DNA of 64,000 bases from Lanius collurio (taxonomy: Eukaryota > Chordata > Aves > Passeriformes > Laniidae): assembly GCA_020086605.1 (NCBI GenBank), contig JACBWW010000008.1:15774714-15838713 (forward strand), given 5' to 3'. Below are positions 27,857-41,462 of the stretch, piece after piece. Each line of letters opens with the position of its first letter. The first letter of the stretch is position 1. The notes beneath the pieces were generated by a model. It was given only the letters and a program-made list of their open reading frames with translations, ran no database searches and was not told the DNA's origin. Position numbers and translations under genes: made by a program.

Positions 27857-30298
27857 TAAGGATCCACATCAAATCCAATACACCACCCGATCATCACAAA
27901 ACCAGTTCTGTGGTCTACATGGAAGCTGCATTTTTAATTTATAGTCCAGCTGCCTATACTACAGGAATGAATCATGCATAGCTATTGAACTCTACCTAAA
28001 GCAACACCTGCAGCCCATTTTTAATCAATATTCTGTAAAAAAATCTATAGCTTCCCTCTGAAAGGTTTTACACCTGTGAGCCAGTAAGAGATTTTGTGAA
28101 TTTATAATAAATTATTGACAGAACAAGGAAAAAAAATTATGTCTTTTGTACCCCGTTTGCAATTGCACTAAACACTAGCATGTATCTTTGACCTGTTCAC
28201 TTGTCATTCTTGTCTATAATGGCTCATAATCATTGCTCAGTCAGAACCACATCAGCTGAGTATCAACCCAAGCCAGAATTATCAGCCCTAGTAAAGGAAT
28301 TAATAACAGCCTAACCATTTTTCATATGAGTGAGAAAATACATTTAAAGTAATTTCAACTCAGACTGTGAACAGTTACATGAAAATTCTTCATACAAATC
28401 TCTTCTGCATAAGGGTAAACTGTTTCCTAAATATGATTAAAAGTTTCAATTACTAGAATCTAACAGTAGGCCTCCCGAACTCAATTCTGCCAAATAACAG
28501 AATCAAGGAGAAAAGAAAAACATGCAAGGAGGGGGAGTGATCCCTAACTTATGCCCCCTTTTAAGCAAAGACCAGTGTCCTTCAAAAGCCTGATAGCCAA
28601 ATATTTGTCAAAGGAGGCTTGAGAAGAGGTCTGCCTATGTGACAATAACATTAACCTCCTTAGGAGGCAAGGTCAGCAGGTCCAGATAAAAAATAAATAC
28701 TTCTGAGGAACCCACACCTCTAACCCTGAGCACAGTCTGCTCAGAGCTCCTTAGATGGCCCTTGCCTGCTTTTGCACCAGCGTGAAAGAAACTGCAGTCA
28801 GGCACACATAAAAGATGTGGAGAGACAGGAAGGAAGAAGTCTGTGGCAGACAGATATGCCATAAAACTATAGAGGTGATGAGTAAAAGGCCCTTAAGGAA
28901 GCAAGGCTCACTGAATTTTTCATTAGTCTGTTGTTTTATGACCATTTAAAGTACTTTTTGTCAAAATGGTGTTGCATCTTGCTTTTCTTATAGTTTCAGC
29001 ATCACAGGAAGACAAAGCACAATATTGCTATCAGCATGTAACCTAATAGTTGTGCAAATAGAAATAGAGCATCAAACAGCAACACAGCCCTTTTTAAATT
29101 TAGTTAATTTGGAAGAAATATTTTTTTATTCACAAATATAGAGAAGAAGAAGAAATGTGGGCTTAATACAATTTAAATCCATTTTTGACCACTATCTACT
29201 TTCTTTTTAATTTCAATTATACATAATCCAAACACTTCATTCGCAGTTAACAAAATACATAGGTTGACATTTAGTTCCCTGGAAAATATTAGGATTCAAA
29301 GCATGGAATTTCCAATAGAATCAAATGTTTGTAGTAAGTATGGGGTCCAAAAAGCCATATCTGCCCTAAAGAGCCACAAACAGCACCACCACTAAGCAGA
29401 AGCCAGGATTTATAGGTGAATATTTGTTACATCTGAAGCGAAACACTATTTCAGACAGATCATGGAGCCATCTACCTATCAGTATGATATGAAAAAGTGT
29501 CATGGTAATATCTGTTCAACATTGGCTGACTATGGCTGCCTTCAACCTGAATATTGTGTTTAAAAAAAACCAAAACAAATCTCAGAATAAGCTTCCTCTA
29601 GATATAGATATGGATCAACAAAGTTTTAATGGCCAGTCAAAAGGCAGGAGAGGGAGCAGGCAAAGCATTAATAATTTTTGTCTTTCTTTAAACAAGAAAC
29701 ATATTACCATAAGTCCTTGAAGAAAAGCATAGGCCTTACATTAAATTTCAACACTTCTTAAAATATTAATGTACAAAAACGCAAAACAGTAAAATGGATG
29801 CTCGAAAACAAATAGCTGAAAGTTCAAGTGTATGATACCTCTCTGCCCCTTTCTCTTCCCTTATCATTTTATCCAAAAGACTCAATTACACTCATGCTTC
29901 ATACAACTATGTCTTCATGAGGACAAAGTATTTCAGGAAGTGGAAACATTGATAGAAAAGAACGCCCAGGAGAAAGGACACCTGCCTTCCATTGCATGCC
30001 TTTTTTTAAGGAAAGAAACCATTTAAATGCAAACAGCTGTATTAATGCAACATTCAGCTCAGGCTTTATGCAAAATCCAGTAACCCAATTCAGAGTTACT
30101 GCTACCATAAATGTTATTCAGCTGCACTCAACATAAGTAATGTACTGTACAGGCATGCATTAGTTACTTTAAAAAAGCAACTTAGGGAGGAGAGACTGGC
30201 CTGTAAATAGACTCTGGTTTGATCCCCATCCTCCCACCAATAGATACAAAGATATATATTTTTTTTATACATTTCTAGCTTTGAAAAAAATTACATAC

Positions 30299-30420
30299 CA
30301 AACTAGCAGTGAGTGAAGGTGCTGACTGTCCAAATGTTTGGTAGCGCATCCGAACAAGATTAGTGGTTTCTACAGGTTGCCACAGCTGCTGTCCAGTTGC
30401 ACTGGGAAGCAAATATTTGC
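30299..30420 (-). CDS. MAST4: MAST4 coding exon B (N-terminal region)
   Basis: Next coding exon of the same gene, 122 bp, bounded on the minus strand by a TTGACAG acceptor and a GTATGT donor. It completes the glycine codon split by exon A, then reads 40 codons starting [13 protein letters not shown] and ending [11 protein letters not shown]. The block NLVRMR...[11 protein letters not shown] is a MAST-family signature just before the conserved KELSLPRRG segment. Exit phase is 0, as expected if the next exon starts with KELSLPRRG; I could not find that exon, so it is probably beyond the left edge. RMRYQT fits a basophilic RxRxxT phosphosite. Residues between the conserved blocks differ from the human protein as I recall it, which is normal for a low-complexity regulatory region. 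Confidence 0.88.
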
Positions 30421-32939
30421 CTGTCAAGTTAAGAAAGAGTGAGTTAAAATATGAGATGCTGCAGATGAGGCAATGCAATGGACAGTTTACTATAACACTC
30501 TTGTCACTGTAAAACAACTTTCACTGCAGCCCTGACCAGAGCTGATCCTGACAGAATTCCTGCTATTCACTTGCTAGTCCTTCACATCATTCTTCCACAA
30601 GATACAATGCAAATTAATTTTTTCACTACTCCTACAACTGTACCTTTTTCTTACACAGAAACACATTTAAAGCAACAACAGATTCAAACACCCAGACTGC
30701 TAGCTCTAAACCAAAAGAAACTTCTGAAAGCTAGTCAAGAATGAAATTTAAAAAAATGTATTAAAAAATATTCCTCTATTTACCATTTGAAGGAATAAGG
30801 TTCTGAGTCTGAGGGACAATGTGAGACTCATTAGAATAAGATATTTACCATGTGGATGATTATAGCATTTTGTGGGTGAGGACTACTCTGCTTCTGTTCC
30901 AAAGTTCCTCATAATCTACCTACTATATATCACTCAATTCCCAAGAATCTTTATCCAGCATCCCGAGTAAGGGGAGATTACCAAGGTGTAGGCCAGTCAT
31001 TCCTTAGGACCACTCACATGGGGCTCTCAGTGCCTGTGCTCTCTGCTCAGTGGTGTCACTTCGCTGTGGGGCAGGAAACCTCGAGCCCAGGGCCACACAG
31101 GGTCACACTCCCCCATCAGACTGGGACGCCACTCAGTCTGGACTGTCTCCCCACAGGTACCAATTAGGCAGACCACATTTCCAGCTCACGAAACCTGAGC
31201 TACAAACTAGAAGTAAGGAGAATATTCAGGGAATTATACTAAGATCACAGGCATGTATTAATACTGTTAATTTCTGCCTACTTTCTAGCCACTGTCAAGA
31301 AACAGGAAAACAGGCCATTATACTAGTCTTGGCAATATGTCCACCTTAAGTTCTTACTTATCTCTGAAAACTATGCAAAAGTGAGACAATCACATTCCTA
31401 AAGCCACTGACTTCTCTTGGAAGACCAACAAGCTGATGCAAAGCAACAATTTGGAAGACTTTTTAATCAAACCTCATTTCAAAAACACAATGCAAGATCT
31501 TGACTGAACAGATCAAATGAAAAACATCTCCATATGGCCTAAACATTTCTTTCCTGAAATTACTAATCCCCACCTCATTAATCTGGTCATCTCAGACAGC
31601 TGTGCAGCAGGTATGCACATGACCACAGGATTTGTACCCTGGTAAATCTGCACAGGTTTGCCAAGAAATCAAAAGCCTTAGCTTCATAACCTTATTTTAA
31701 CAGTAGAACCACAGAGAGCTGCTGAGGTCTCTGGAAATGACTGTCTTGGAAGCTAGAAGTTCCCAAGCAGCAGCACAGGATAGTCTTTTAACACTTTCCA
31801 ATTAATCTTCCAAATGGGCTATTGTTTTTGCTACATTGGTAAAGTGGAACCCATAAATATTTTTTCACCCAATTTGTTAACAGCTTGCCCAAGACTAGAA
31901 GAAAAATGTACAACAAAGCTGTGGTTTCTCGCCCAATTATCTAAGATAACATTTCCCAGAACTGGAAAACCTGAATTAATTTTCCATCTGCTCTCTCTGC
32001 CTGTTTCTATCGAACTCTGATTCCTTTTTCCATAGGCTCCCATCACCCTCAACTAAAAGGGTGCCATAAAAAGGTTAAGGCATCAATTGCAATATACACT
32101 TTTTTGATATTCCATTTATGTCAACCCTGAAATATACCAGTGACATACACAGACAGAGAGAACTGTATCACCTCAAAAGGTTAATTCCTTCTCATATGGA
32201 CAGGAAAAAGAGAATTAAGAAGTGAATGCAAAAAACAAAGTTATACAAAGCTTCCATTTAAATAGGTACATTTTACTTCTTTAATGCTTTCTACATCAGA
32301 AGAGATCTAAGCCTTTTCTTTCCTTCCTTTTTTCCTCAGACACTGGTAAGATGAAGTTCCCAGAGAAGGGTGAAACCAAACATTTTCTAGTGCTGGGATC
32401 CCTGATTACAAAATCTATCAGGCTAGAGTGCAGATTACAAACACTGTTACGAAACTGTGTGAAGGTTTCCAGACTTCCAGCAACATCCTGACAGCTCCAA
32501 ACAAGCCACCACCAAAATGCTTCAGCAATACCTATTTTGTCAAGTAGACATACAATACACATAACTCTTTTAGAAACTCTATATTAATCCAATCTAGAAG
32601 CTAACAGGAAAATTACATTAAATTATTTGCAACTTCACCACTGTAGCATAATATTAGGGCATTTTATCATCCTAGGAATCAATATTTGATTAGCAGTAAG
32701 TCTTCCCCCACTCCTTAGAATAACAGAGAATTCAAGAAACAACAAGGTTTGTTCTATTGAAGTTTGTTTTAAAACTGGGGAATATCATCACTCTTTATTT
32801 AAGAAGTGCACTTTCCCATAGGGTGCTGGGGTTATGGTATGGAATAGTATTCCCTGATTTAGTATTCCCAGTAAAAAAGAAAATCGTAAAATGCTCCCTT
32901 CCCACTCTGGTGGGACACATAAAAGGCAGAGATCGAGGA

Positions 32940-33345
32940 TCGAGATAAGGACATTTACTGGAAACAGCAGTGAGATAGGAAAATGAACAGCAACAACACT
33001 AAATACAAAGATGTTCAAAGGGAGGGTTATTTACATGCAAAAATGCTCAGTAAGTCCAGGACAATGAAAAACAATGGCAGACAGGCCCTCTGTCCACCAA
33101 GCTTTCTGCAGGACCAGAAAGAAACCCTTTTCTTCTCAGTAGCAAGAGAAAGAGACCCTCTCCCTCACCTCCCCAGTAACGAGTAACATTTGAGTCTTGG
33201 CCATGCCCACTCAGCACAGCACAGGGCAGCCCAGAACTCCTGGGCTCAGCCATCCAGCCGGGGACTACAGCACATACCGCCACACCTGGTACTGTAACAA
33301 AAAATTAACTCTGTCCTGGCCAGCACTAGGACACAGAGTTAAATC
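32940..33345 (-). mobile_element. Diverged ERVL-type LTR fragment
   Basis: On the minus strand, GGCCAGGACAGAGTTAATTT followed by GGTATGTGCTGT and CATGGCCAAGACTC recalls a widespread bird ERV/LTR sequence (GGCTGGGATAGAGTTAATTTTC...). It is much diverged. An inverted repeat marks its outer end at 33305-33342. The extent to the left is a guess. Confidence 0.4.
33305..33342. repeat. Inverted repeat, 13-bp arms
   Basis: TTAACTCTGTCCT (33305-33317) pairs with AGGACACAGAGTTAA (33328-33342) apart from a 2-base bulge. It lies at the edge of the ERVL-like fragment and could be two ends of neighbouring or duplicated element tips. Confidence 0.7.
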
Positions 33346-34191
33346 CAGTCTCAAAATCCACTGTCAGACACTAGGCCCTTCCCAGACTGCACTAATTTTC
33401 ATTTCGGATGAATCCCACTTGAGCTTCCCAAGAAAAAAGATTTGCATTTAGTACCCAAATTAATGTTGTTTTAAGTTTGGATCCCAAGCCAAAAAGGCTT
33501 AAATAACAATACAACTTAGTCTAGGAGGAAAAAGATATATGAGAAATAAGTGCTATTATCAATGCTTGTACTTTCTTTTTGTTGTAAATGTGCACCAGAT
33601 CCAAAACATGGAGAGCTATTATTGTCTGTACCTTACCATGTGCAGGGCATTCTAACAGCCACCTTTACTATTTTTCCTTTACAGTAATCTATATTTTACT
33701 CTGGTCTTATCTTGTTCAGACATCTGAAAGAAAGTCTAAGATATCTTGACACAGAGGCTAGATCTCAACAACAGAATCTCTTACTAAGCCCTTCCTTGAA
33801 CTGTATAGTTTGCCTGACTGACAAGAAAGCAGAGTGGATTTACTCAGTACTGTGGTCACTATCCTCACTGTAAAAATTCACTTAATATTTCATTATTTTT
33901 CCTGCATGATTAACATCAAGAAATATTTTAAATCATGTTGGGTGTATCTGTTGAAAAGCTAAATTAGGCAGTAAACACTTTCAAAATTCACAATGAAATT
34001 GTGAGCATATGTGATGCTGGAATGATCCCTCCTCCCATCCTTAACCCCAACAGGAGCCTTGAAGGCACCACAGATTTCATAAAATACTGGAATTAAGGCA
34101 AGCAGACTGTCTAGAACACCAATTCTTCTTTTCATAGTACATACAATTTTAAACACAGTAAAGGCATACAAGAAATATGCTTTCTATATGT

Positions 34192-34375
34192 TGTGGTTTG
34201 ACATGGAAGTAAGTGGTTTTGTTGCAAAAAAGTCCTGCTAGTTCTGATGAGAACCAACCAATTGTCTGGCTGGATTATTGGCAAATTTTAAGCCACTTAG
34301 GAGTTTGACACAGCTCTGCGAATCACATTTTTAGATAGAGCCTGGGAAAGAGATGATCTGAACTAAACCACTACA
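34192..34375. mobile_element. 184-bp TG...CA element with inverted ends
   Basis: Starts TGTGGTTTGACATGG and ends GAACTAAACCACTACA, so the termini are imperfect inverted repeats (TGTGGTTT against AAACCACTACA) as in many avian ERV LTRs. It is short for an LTR and may be internally deleted. No exact target duplication is seen. Confidence 0.5.
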
Positions 34376-34714
34376 CTAATGAAGCAAAAATAACCAGGCC
34401 TTAGACAAACAGATGGTAACAGATAAAACTCTTATCTGAGAACAGGACTAACCTACTGCATTAAACTACCACACAATAAAACAGACCCTGCCCACAGTGA
34501 GTTGATCAACAACTCTCCCTCAATTCCTCCAATGATAAAAAAAAAATTAAAAAGTCCCCTCATACTGTCCACTCTCCCTTTCCCTTGACATTATAGCACT
34601 CCTACACTTTTCTTGCTATAGTTTAATTCATAAATGTACGCATTTTACTGCTTTTACATTTTCTTTAATAACCCTTAAATTTATACATATCCACACTTCC
34701 TCTTGTTAAGTGAT

Positions 34715-35164
34715 TTAAATGCCAATATTATACAAAAGAATTGAGCTGAAATTCATTATTATTTTCACACTGCATTTATGTCTGCCTTCAAGTTTAATGC
34801 TCCAATGAGCTACTTTCCTTTTTAAGTGAACTGATTCATGAGGGACTGAGAGGAAGGCTTTAACTCTACTCAACCCTTCCATCTTCATTAGGTGTTCTGG
34901 CCCATATAAGACCACCAGCATCCAGACCACTGACACAGTGGTGGTACTTCTTGTATTACTTTCATCAGCTATTGATATTGAGTCATCTACTGATAGAGGT
35001 CCCCTACTTCTGTCCTCTTCAATTCCAAAATTGTCAAAATTGTTGACTTCTCCCCCCACTTCCTTTGCAGAACTGTTGCTGGTATCATTACTTCCCTTCC
35101 TGTGGCTAAAATGACCAGGATAGCCTAAAGTAGCAACACCATCTCTTCCCATATCTGAATGCAA
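34715..35164 (-). other. Unrecognised 149-codon open frame
   Basis: Frame beginning MHSDMGRDGVATLGYPGHFS on the minus strand, with an acidic, Ser-rich middle (codons ~30-75) that looks more coding-like than other frames in this intron. No domain, splice pair or homologue is recognised; an overlapping frame at 35106-35294 is in another phase. In AT-rich DNA one frame of this size per 64 kb can occur by chance. It could also be a decayed retrocopy. Confidence 0.15.
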
Positions 35165-36299
35165 TCCTCATTAGTCCAGCACATTTATCAAAACACATTT
35201 CAGTGAAGGGTGATTTAAGTTGACTACGTAATGGCAATAATTTAGCATTATTTAATAGTATGACCTCATCCGTTGGTGAACATAGGCAATACATTACTGA
35301 AGTTCAGTGTCATCTTCCCCTTGAACATACCCCTTTTATATCTAGATTCATTTGTAATGAATATTTGTTGAAGGTCCAAATAGAATTGTTATAAATTCTT
35401 ACTTCTATTGCATTCAGCATGTGCATGTTTCTTGTATGACTTACTGTATAAGGACAAAATTACTTGTATAAAGACAAAGAGACTAAAATCCACATATATT
35501 TCCTCAAAAATCAGCCACAAAAGGCAGGCTTCCATTCTAAATGGAAAAGTTTTTCCTACTGCTGAAGTACTGCTCCCCTTCCTCTGTCCCTCTCAAATGC
35601 ATATCATAATAGGACAGATGAAATATACTAAATGAGCTCAAGTTTAATACTTATAAAGCTTCCATTTTCAGTTAGAATTTAGAAATATCTTTGGCACTGA
35701 TAATTAAACAATTGCATATGATTAAGAAAATGTTTCAGCATCCAAGTAAGATTTTACCTTTACAAAAGTACTGAGGACAATGTAGACTGCACTGCTAGAA
35801 AGTCTAATTTTTAACCAGTCAAAATGAAAAAATAAATAGAGGAAGCATCTTAATCTTTTGATAGAAATAATTTTTGTTAAAATACTAGAAATAGTTTTTT
35901 ATTACACTACTGCAAATGGAAGACAGGCATGTATTTTGCTAAAATGGAAGAATATGAATTTGGGCTGACAGCAGCTACAGACAGAATTAGTCCAAAATGA
36001 AGCTGTGCATATGATTACAATGGATCACAGACTTCCCAGAAACTAGCATCAATGTGTTTGTGTTAGCTGCTGTGAAACAGCAGCCCTCAAAATAGCCTCT
36101 TGACATCTTTAAACCAAGGGTCAAGAAATCCTAATTTCAATTAATTATCTTGTTAAATAAGTATAAGTTAAATACCTATAAATAGGTATTTATTATATAA
36201 GTGCAGATTATTTTTTAAAAATACAGAAAGCTAGATACTTCTCTCTCACTGATTTACTTAAGTAAAAATATAACTGATCTTTTCTCAAGAACCAATGCT

Positions 36300-37098
36300 C
36301 TGGACAAGTCAGACATGCCAAGCATAGTTTCAAGTGCGTTGCTCACTCCACACCTCTTTTTGGGGAGCCTCAGGAGCATGAGCTACCTCAGAGCAACAGC
36401 AACAAGCCTCAGTGGAAGAGAAAACTGGACTCTACTGCAGATTGCTCTGGGTCATAAAAACATTCTGGAAAGAAACACAGAAGGGTACTGCCCCCTCCAA
36501 TTACCCATGGCATATTTCCAAACACAAAAAAAACCCAGAGGAGCTGCAATCATTGACAGGCCTTGATGTGAACAGAAGAAAGACTGAAGCTACCACCTGC
36601 CACCATGTCACCACAGCAGCAATGGCAGTCCCACAGCACATCCAGAGCAGCCACTGTTACCAGATGATAAATTGCCTACAGCTGTGAGCTAACACAAGGC
36701 TTGGTCTCCAAAAACTACTGGCCTCTGGAACTGCACAATGTCCGGTGTGTAAGAAGGAGAACTGCAAGTTCACCAGCCCCTGTGCTCTGCCAACTCAGCC
36801 AGGTCACCTGGAACATGGGGGCCTATGACCACCAGAGACCACCAGAGAGAGCCCCAAGACTGCAGAATGCATGTATAAAGGGGAGGGGAAATATATTAAT
36901 GATTTCAGGGACATGATTATCATATTCTGGACAATCAATCAATATTTATGTAAAATATAGTATATAAACAGACACTTCCTTGCACTCAGTATGCACGGCT
37001 TTGGGAAGAGCTATGCATCCAGCCAAATAAAAAATGCCTGCTTCTTAATGCTACACTGGTGTTAAGAACTTTCTTATTTTATCAAGTTTTTGGTAACA
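36300..37098 (+). mobile_element. Probable LTR (boundaries approximate)
   Basis: Promoter-to-poly(A) arrangement of an LTR: TATAAAG at 36874-36880, AATAAA at 37026-37031, and a T-rich end AAGTTTTTGGTAACA at 37098 that looks like a U5 with an ACA terminus. The upstream ~550 bp are less AT-rich than the intron and would be U3. No clear start or target duplication could be set by eye, so family and left boundary are open. Confidence 0.5.
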
Positions 37099-37867
37099 CC
37101 AGTGCCATTCACAAACTGCCTGAGCAGCATGAAGTGAAGACCAAATCTGGAAGCTACATACCACCACTTTTATCCCCACAAATAAGTGAACCATCACTCC
37201 AGGTGAAAGGCAAAGCCACCCACCTTACTATTTCCTAGGTTCAAGTTAGGGCACTTAGCTGTACTGCCTCAAATTGAACTCCTGCAGACATCCTAGCTGT
37301 AGGAAATGATGGGGGCACTGCAAATTTTAGGGTCTATTTTCACATCTGGGAGCAGGGAGGAGGGTTGGAATTAAAGCCCATCATTCCCACTAGCTGTTAA
37401 CCAGAAAGTAAAAGAACAGTGGGTTGAAGTAATCACTAGGAAACTTTTTAATATTTTGCCTTATTCTACTGCAGCTGCATCAACAAGCCTTACTTAAACT
37501 ATAAATGATCACCAACATTAAAAAAAAAATACTACTTTTTTAATGTCTCATTTATTGCCCAGAACTTAAAGGAACATGTTTTGCACATCACTCAACTACA
37601 CATGGTTGAAGTTAATGAACAATGCCACTTTCCCAGTCTGATGCAGGTGGTGAAATTTTTCTTTCAGCCAATCTGTCCCCTAAACATAACATTATTCAGG
37701 TAAGCCTATAATTGCAACTGACTCAATTACAATTTCTTTTATAACTGTACAAGAAGCCTTCATAAAAAAATCCTCTCACACTCACTATAGGTCTTTCACT
37801 TTTTGATGTACTACAAATTTCTGAAAATGCTCTATATTTGTTTCACTTCCTAAAGTCAGAGGAAGCA

Positions 37868-37979
37868 GTGGCACTCTCAGTGAGATGGTGTGATTCTCTG
37901 GGTTGTCCTGCACAGGGCCAGGAATTGGACTCATTGATCCTTGTGGGTCCCTTCCAACTCAGGATATTCTATGATTCTG
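37868..37979 (+). mobile_element. CR1 LINE 3' tail (about 110 bp)
   Basis: Only the terminal part of a CR1 remains: TGGTGTGATTCT, CTGCACAGGGCCAGGA, CCCTTCCAACTC and the end ATTCTATGATTCT. Severe 5' truncation is usual for CR1. Confidence 0.9.
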
Positions 37980-40900
37980 GCTGGCAATGCATGAAATAAA
38001 TGTGGCCCACTGAAGGAAAAAATCTGGGGTGAGATTGGAACCTTAAAAAAAAAAAATCACAAAAAAACACAGTAGACTTAAAATTTTACCAATATTGGCA
38101 GAATTGGAACTGGAAAAGGACACATTCAGTTTTGGATGACAAACTAGTAGGATGAAGGCTTAGATCTGTATCCAAAAATAAATATATATATAAATAAAAT
38201 CAAGCCTCCATTAACTACAAGGGAGGCAGAATCAAAACTGTTCATAAATCAATTACCAGAAAGAAGTCATCACATTCCAGAAATAACGGTTCATGCTTGA
38301 AATAAAATTCTCTCGCTGAAAGTTATTTAAAAGATAATACAAAATTTTGCTGATAAGGAAATTATTCAGAGTTCCTTTGCTGATAGATATTCACTGAAGT
38401 TACATTTCTATATTGACTATTTGTAATCTATTACTGAAGTACTGTGACAGCAATAAAATATCTGAAAGGCATTTGAGATCACCAGCATATCTCCCTAAAC
38501 TTTGATTAGATTTGGAGGATAAGGATAGGTTTGGGGTTTTCAGTTTGGTTTGTTTGCTTGGGTTTTTTAAGTTTTCCCTACCAAAAATACCTAACTCAAC
38601 AGCACTATTAGCAAACCAGTAACAACAACTACACGATAAAAACACCCTGCAGGCTGAAGTTTTATTCATGACACTACTTCCTTACGTCACAACTCTACTG
38701 AAATACAACTCAGCAAAATAAATAGTTTGCAGTATTTATCAGTGAGGTCAGAGATGGAACACTCTACTGCTTCCTTTTCTTTATCTTAACAACAAATAGG
38801 TCCTTTTCCCATAATTCTAACATGCAGCTCCAAAACTTATAAACTGCCAGTCCATTCTATAACACAAACCTAATAGACAGGTATTACTATATCCTTTTCA
38901 CTTTTTTTCCAGTTTACACCTGCTCTAGAAAAATTTCAAGGTTCAGTTCTATAACTCTGATAACAGTAGGAAAAACAGATATTTAAGATTCATACTGAAC
39001 ACATGATGCTACCAAAAGCACACTAAACTACATATAAGTGATAATGAGACAGAGTTCCTTTTGCTATGTAGTCAATTCTGCAAAAACAAGAATCCCACAC
39101 ACCAAAAGGTCAGAGATAGATGCTGCTGGCTGACTTAAAACAAAACTGTGCTGAGAACACACATTTTAAGGACCTAAAAAATTTACTATTGTTCAGTTCA
39201 AACATTATGTAAACAACTACTTGAATCAGTAGCCAAGACTCTTGGCTTATAACTCTCCACCAGCTCAACATTTGGGTTTTTGCTGACAGAATTTATGGTA
39301 CGAAACAAACATCTCCCGTTGCACTATGAAAATCATGCTCAGCAACTCATAATTGACATTAAGACAAAGAAATTATGTGTTAACATGCTATTCCCTCTAC
39401 AGTACTCAGCATGGCCCCTTTTTTTTTGTCTCATGTATATGTTGTTATGCCACATAATTAAATCACTATATGCTTATAGAAATTTTTCAAAAGGTAAAAT
39501 TTCCCAGCAGAAAATCCCACTCCTCTTTTCACTGGAGAACATCTATAAACTTTTCCATTCAATTTATCAACCTTCATTCTAAGAATTAGGTACACAAAGT
39601 GTTTTTCCTCTTCTCAAATATATCTCCATCTGTACATTCAATTTATATTAAAGCAATCGACTTGGAGAAACCAAGTATGTGGTCAAATCATTTGCTTTAC
39701 AACATCCACTAGAGAGAGACCACAGGGAAAAAAACAGGAAGACTTAAGCCTCTAGGAGTATAGATCATGTATTCTTGATAGGCAGTTATGGTGTATTTGT
39801 AAATATGCTGCAATCAGTTTTGCACTAATGAGCTCAGGTACAGGCAACAACAGGAGTGCAGCCTCACAGACCTCAGATTTAGTTAATCAGCTGACTAAAC
39901 ACATGCATTTAGCTAAGTCCAGGCAAGTTCTTTCATCTGTGCTTCTACAGTTACACTGCTAAGCATACTTGAGCCAGTTAATTCAACAGCTCTTAGGGTA
40001 TTTCTTAAAGAGCTACAACTCAAAACTTAATTTAACATGCATATTAATTTTCTCCACTTTTTATTTTTCCGCTATGACAAATGACTCTTAACAACTTTCA
40101 AGCTGCTTTTGTAAGTGTCCCAAAGAGGGTTAAACTCTGTTTCTTCCTCCTTCAAAACTGGCAGCTTGCAAACATATCTGCTAATTAGGCACTCTACTGC
40201 TACAGTTTGCTTTTGATCTGAACAACAATCAGCTTCTCATGTTCTGATGATACAAGCACGATTAAGCAGCAATCGAGGAGTTAAAGACAAAATAATGACA
40301 CAGGAATACAGTATCTTCTGCTCTCATCTCAGATTATTACATGGTACAGACTGCAGACATGTCAAAGAATATGGAAATTATCTTGCTAAGCACACGGAAG
40401 TAAAAATGAACTCCACTACGCAGGCTGATTGAAGCCTTAAATGATGAAGGTAACTGACAATGACAAATAAATCCTAATGTCATCTCAAACACCAGCACAC
40501 CAAGAACCATCTAAAAATGCATATTTCATAGTAGAATAAATTTACTTCATCTGGAGAAGACAGCTTTGTACTGAATACATTTAAAAAAACAAACACAAAA
40601 CCCTATACGCTGCATTTCCTCAGCTGTGTAATTATAGCACAGATTGCTTCTATCTCTCCATTAATTCTGGAGTAACTTTAACACGTGGCATGGTGCTTTA
40701 AGGAAACCTTTGAAGAAGGTAATGTAAAAGACTGCCTAATACACTGTGGGTAGGCAGTGAATGAAGCATGTTGTGCTTGTGATCATGCATACATGGCAGC
40801 TGAACCTTGCCTCCTTTGTAGCCCTGAGCCAAGCGGTGTTAGCACTTGTAGCTGGGTTGTGACTCTCCCTCTGCTGCTGTAGGGGACAGCCCTCAGGCAA

Positions 40901-41151
40901 CTGCAGCTCAAAAGGCTTCCTGACATGCATTACAACAAAAGCCATTTTGAAACATACTTCTACTCTGATACGAGACAGGAAGAAAATGTAGGAAGTAAAC
41001 TTTCTTATTAAAAGGCACATCTAATAGAGCTTTAGCACTGGTGGTCATTCTTACCCCACATCTTACAGCACCCCAGCTTCTGGGGCTGGGGGCAGGCCAA
41101 CAGAGTGCACCCAGAGACAGCTATGAAATCACATAGCTTTTCATGGGGGGT

Positions 41152-41445
41152 AGTTGTAATGAGGGGAATCCTTACAACATATACAAGACAGCGATGAATG
41201 TTGGAAGGAAAGATGAAGCCATATTTCTATAGATGTTCAGAGATGATTTATTCCCCCAGCCACATGACTGGAGTTCCCAGGCAGACCCCAGCCGTGGGAC
41301 CCTGCTCTCTTCCCCGGCGCAGGCACCCAAACCAAGCAATCAGGAACAGGGATGGGGCACACGTGACATGGGAGCAGGGACAGGGACAGACCCGTACCCT
41401 GCAGGGTACCTCCCCCCGGGACTTCAGGGGAGAGGCACCTCCACA
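41152..41445 (-). repeat. 3' LTR of the short ERV (294 bp)
   Basis: In element orientation starts TGTGGAGGTGCC and ends CATTACAACT, with AATAAA at 41247-41252 on the minus strand. It carries the same CACGTG core. The terminal base of the conserved CA end appears mutated. Confidence 0.92.
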
Positions 41446-41450
41446 ATTCA

Positions 41451-41462
41451 CCCTTTCTTTTT
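41451..41462 (-). other. Polypurine tract of the short ERV
   Basis: The minus strand reads AAAAAGAAAGGG five bases before the TGTGGAGG start of the 3' LTR, the expected place for the plus-strand primer of reverse transcription. This confirms the element's orientation. Confidence 0.8.

Larger units (their letters stand above)
1..30298 (-). other. MAST4: MAST4 intron downstream of exon B (partial)
   Basis: Sequence 3' of the exon B donor. I looked for the expected next exon (encoding KELSLPRRG) on the minus strand and did not find it, so this intron probably runs past the left edge. It contains the CpG island at 11.9-13.0 kb and CR1 fragments at 16.5-17.1 and 27.5-27.9 kb. The stretches 1-10.0, 13.0-16.4, 17.2-27.4 and 27.9-30.2 kb are AT-rich DNA with short non-ATG open frames only, several simple repeats, and one homeodomain-site-rich segment near 25.5 kb. 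Confidence 0.7.

Noticed and set aside
31025..31180. GC-richer patch as an exon
   Set aside because: The frame opens at GTG, has no matching acceptor/donor pair, and gives no recognisable protein.
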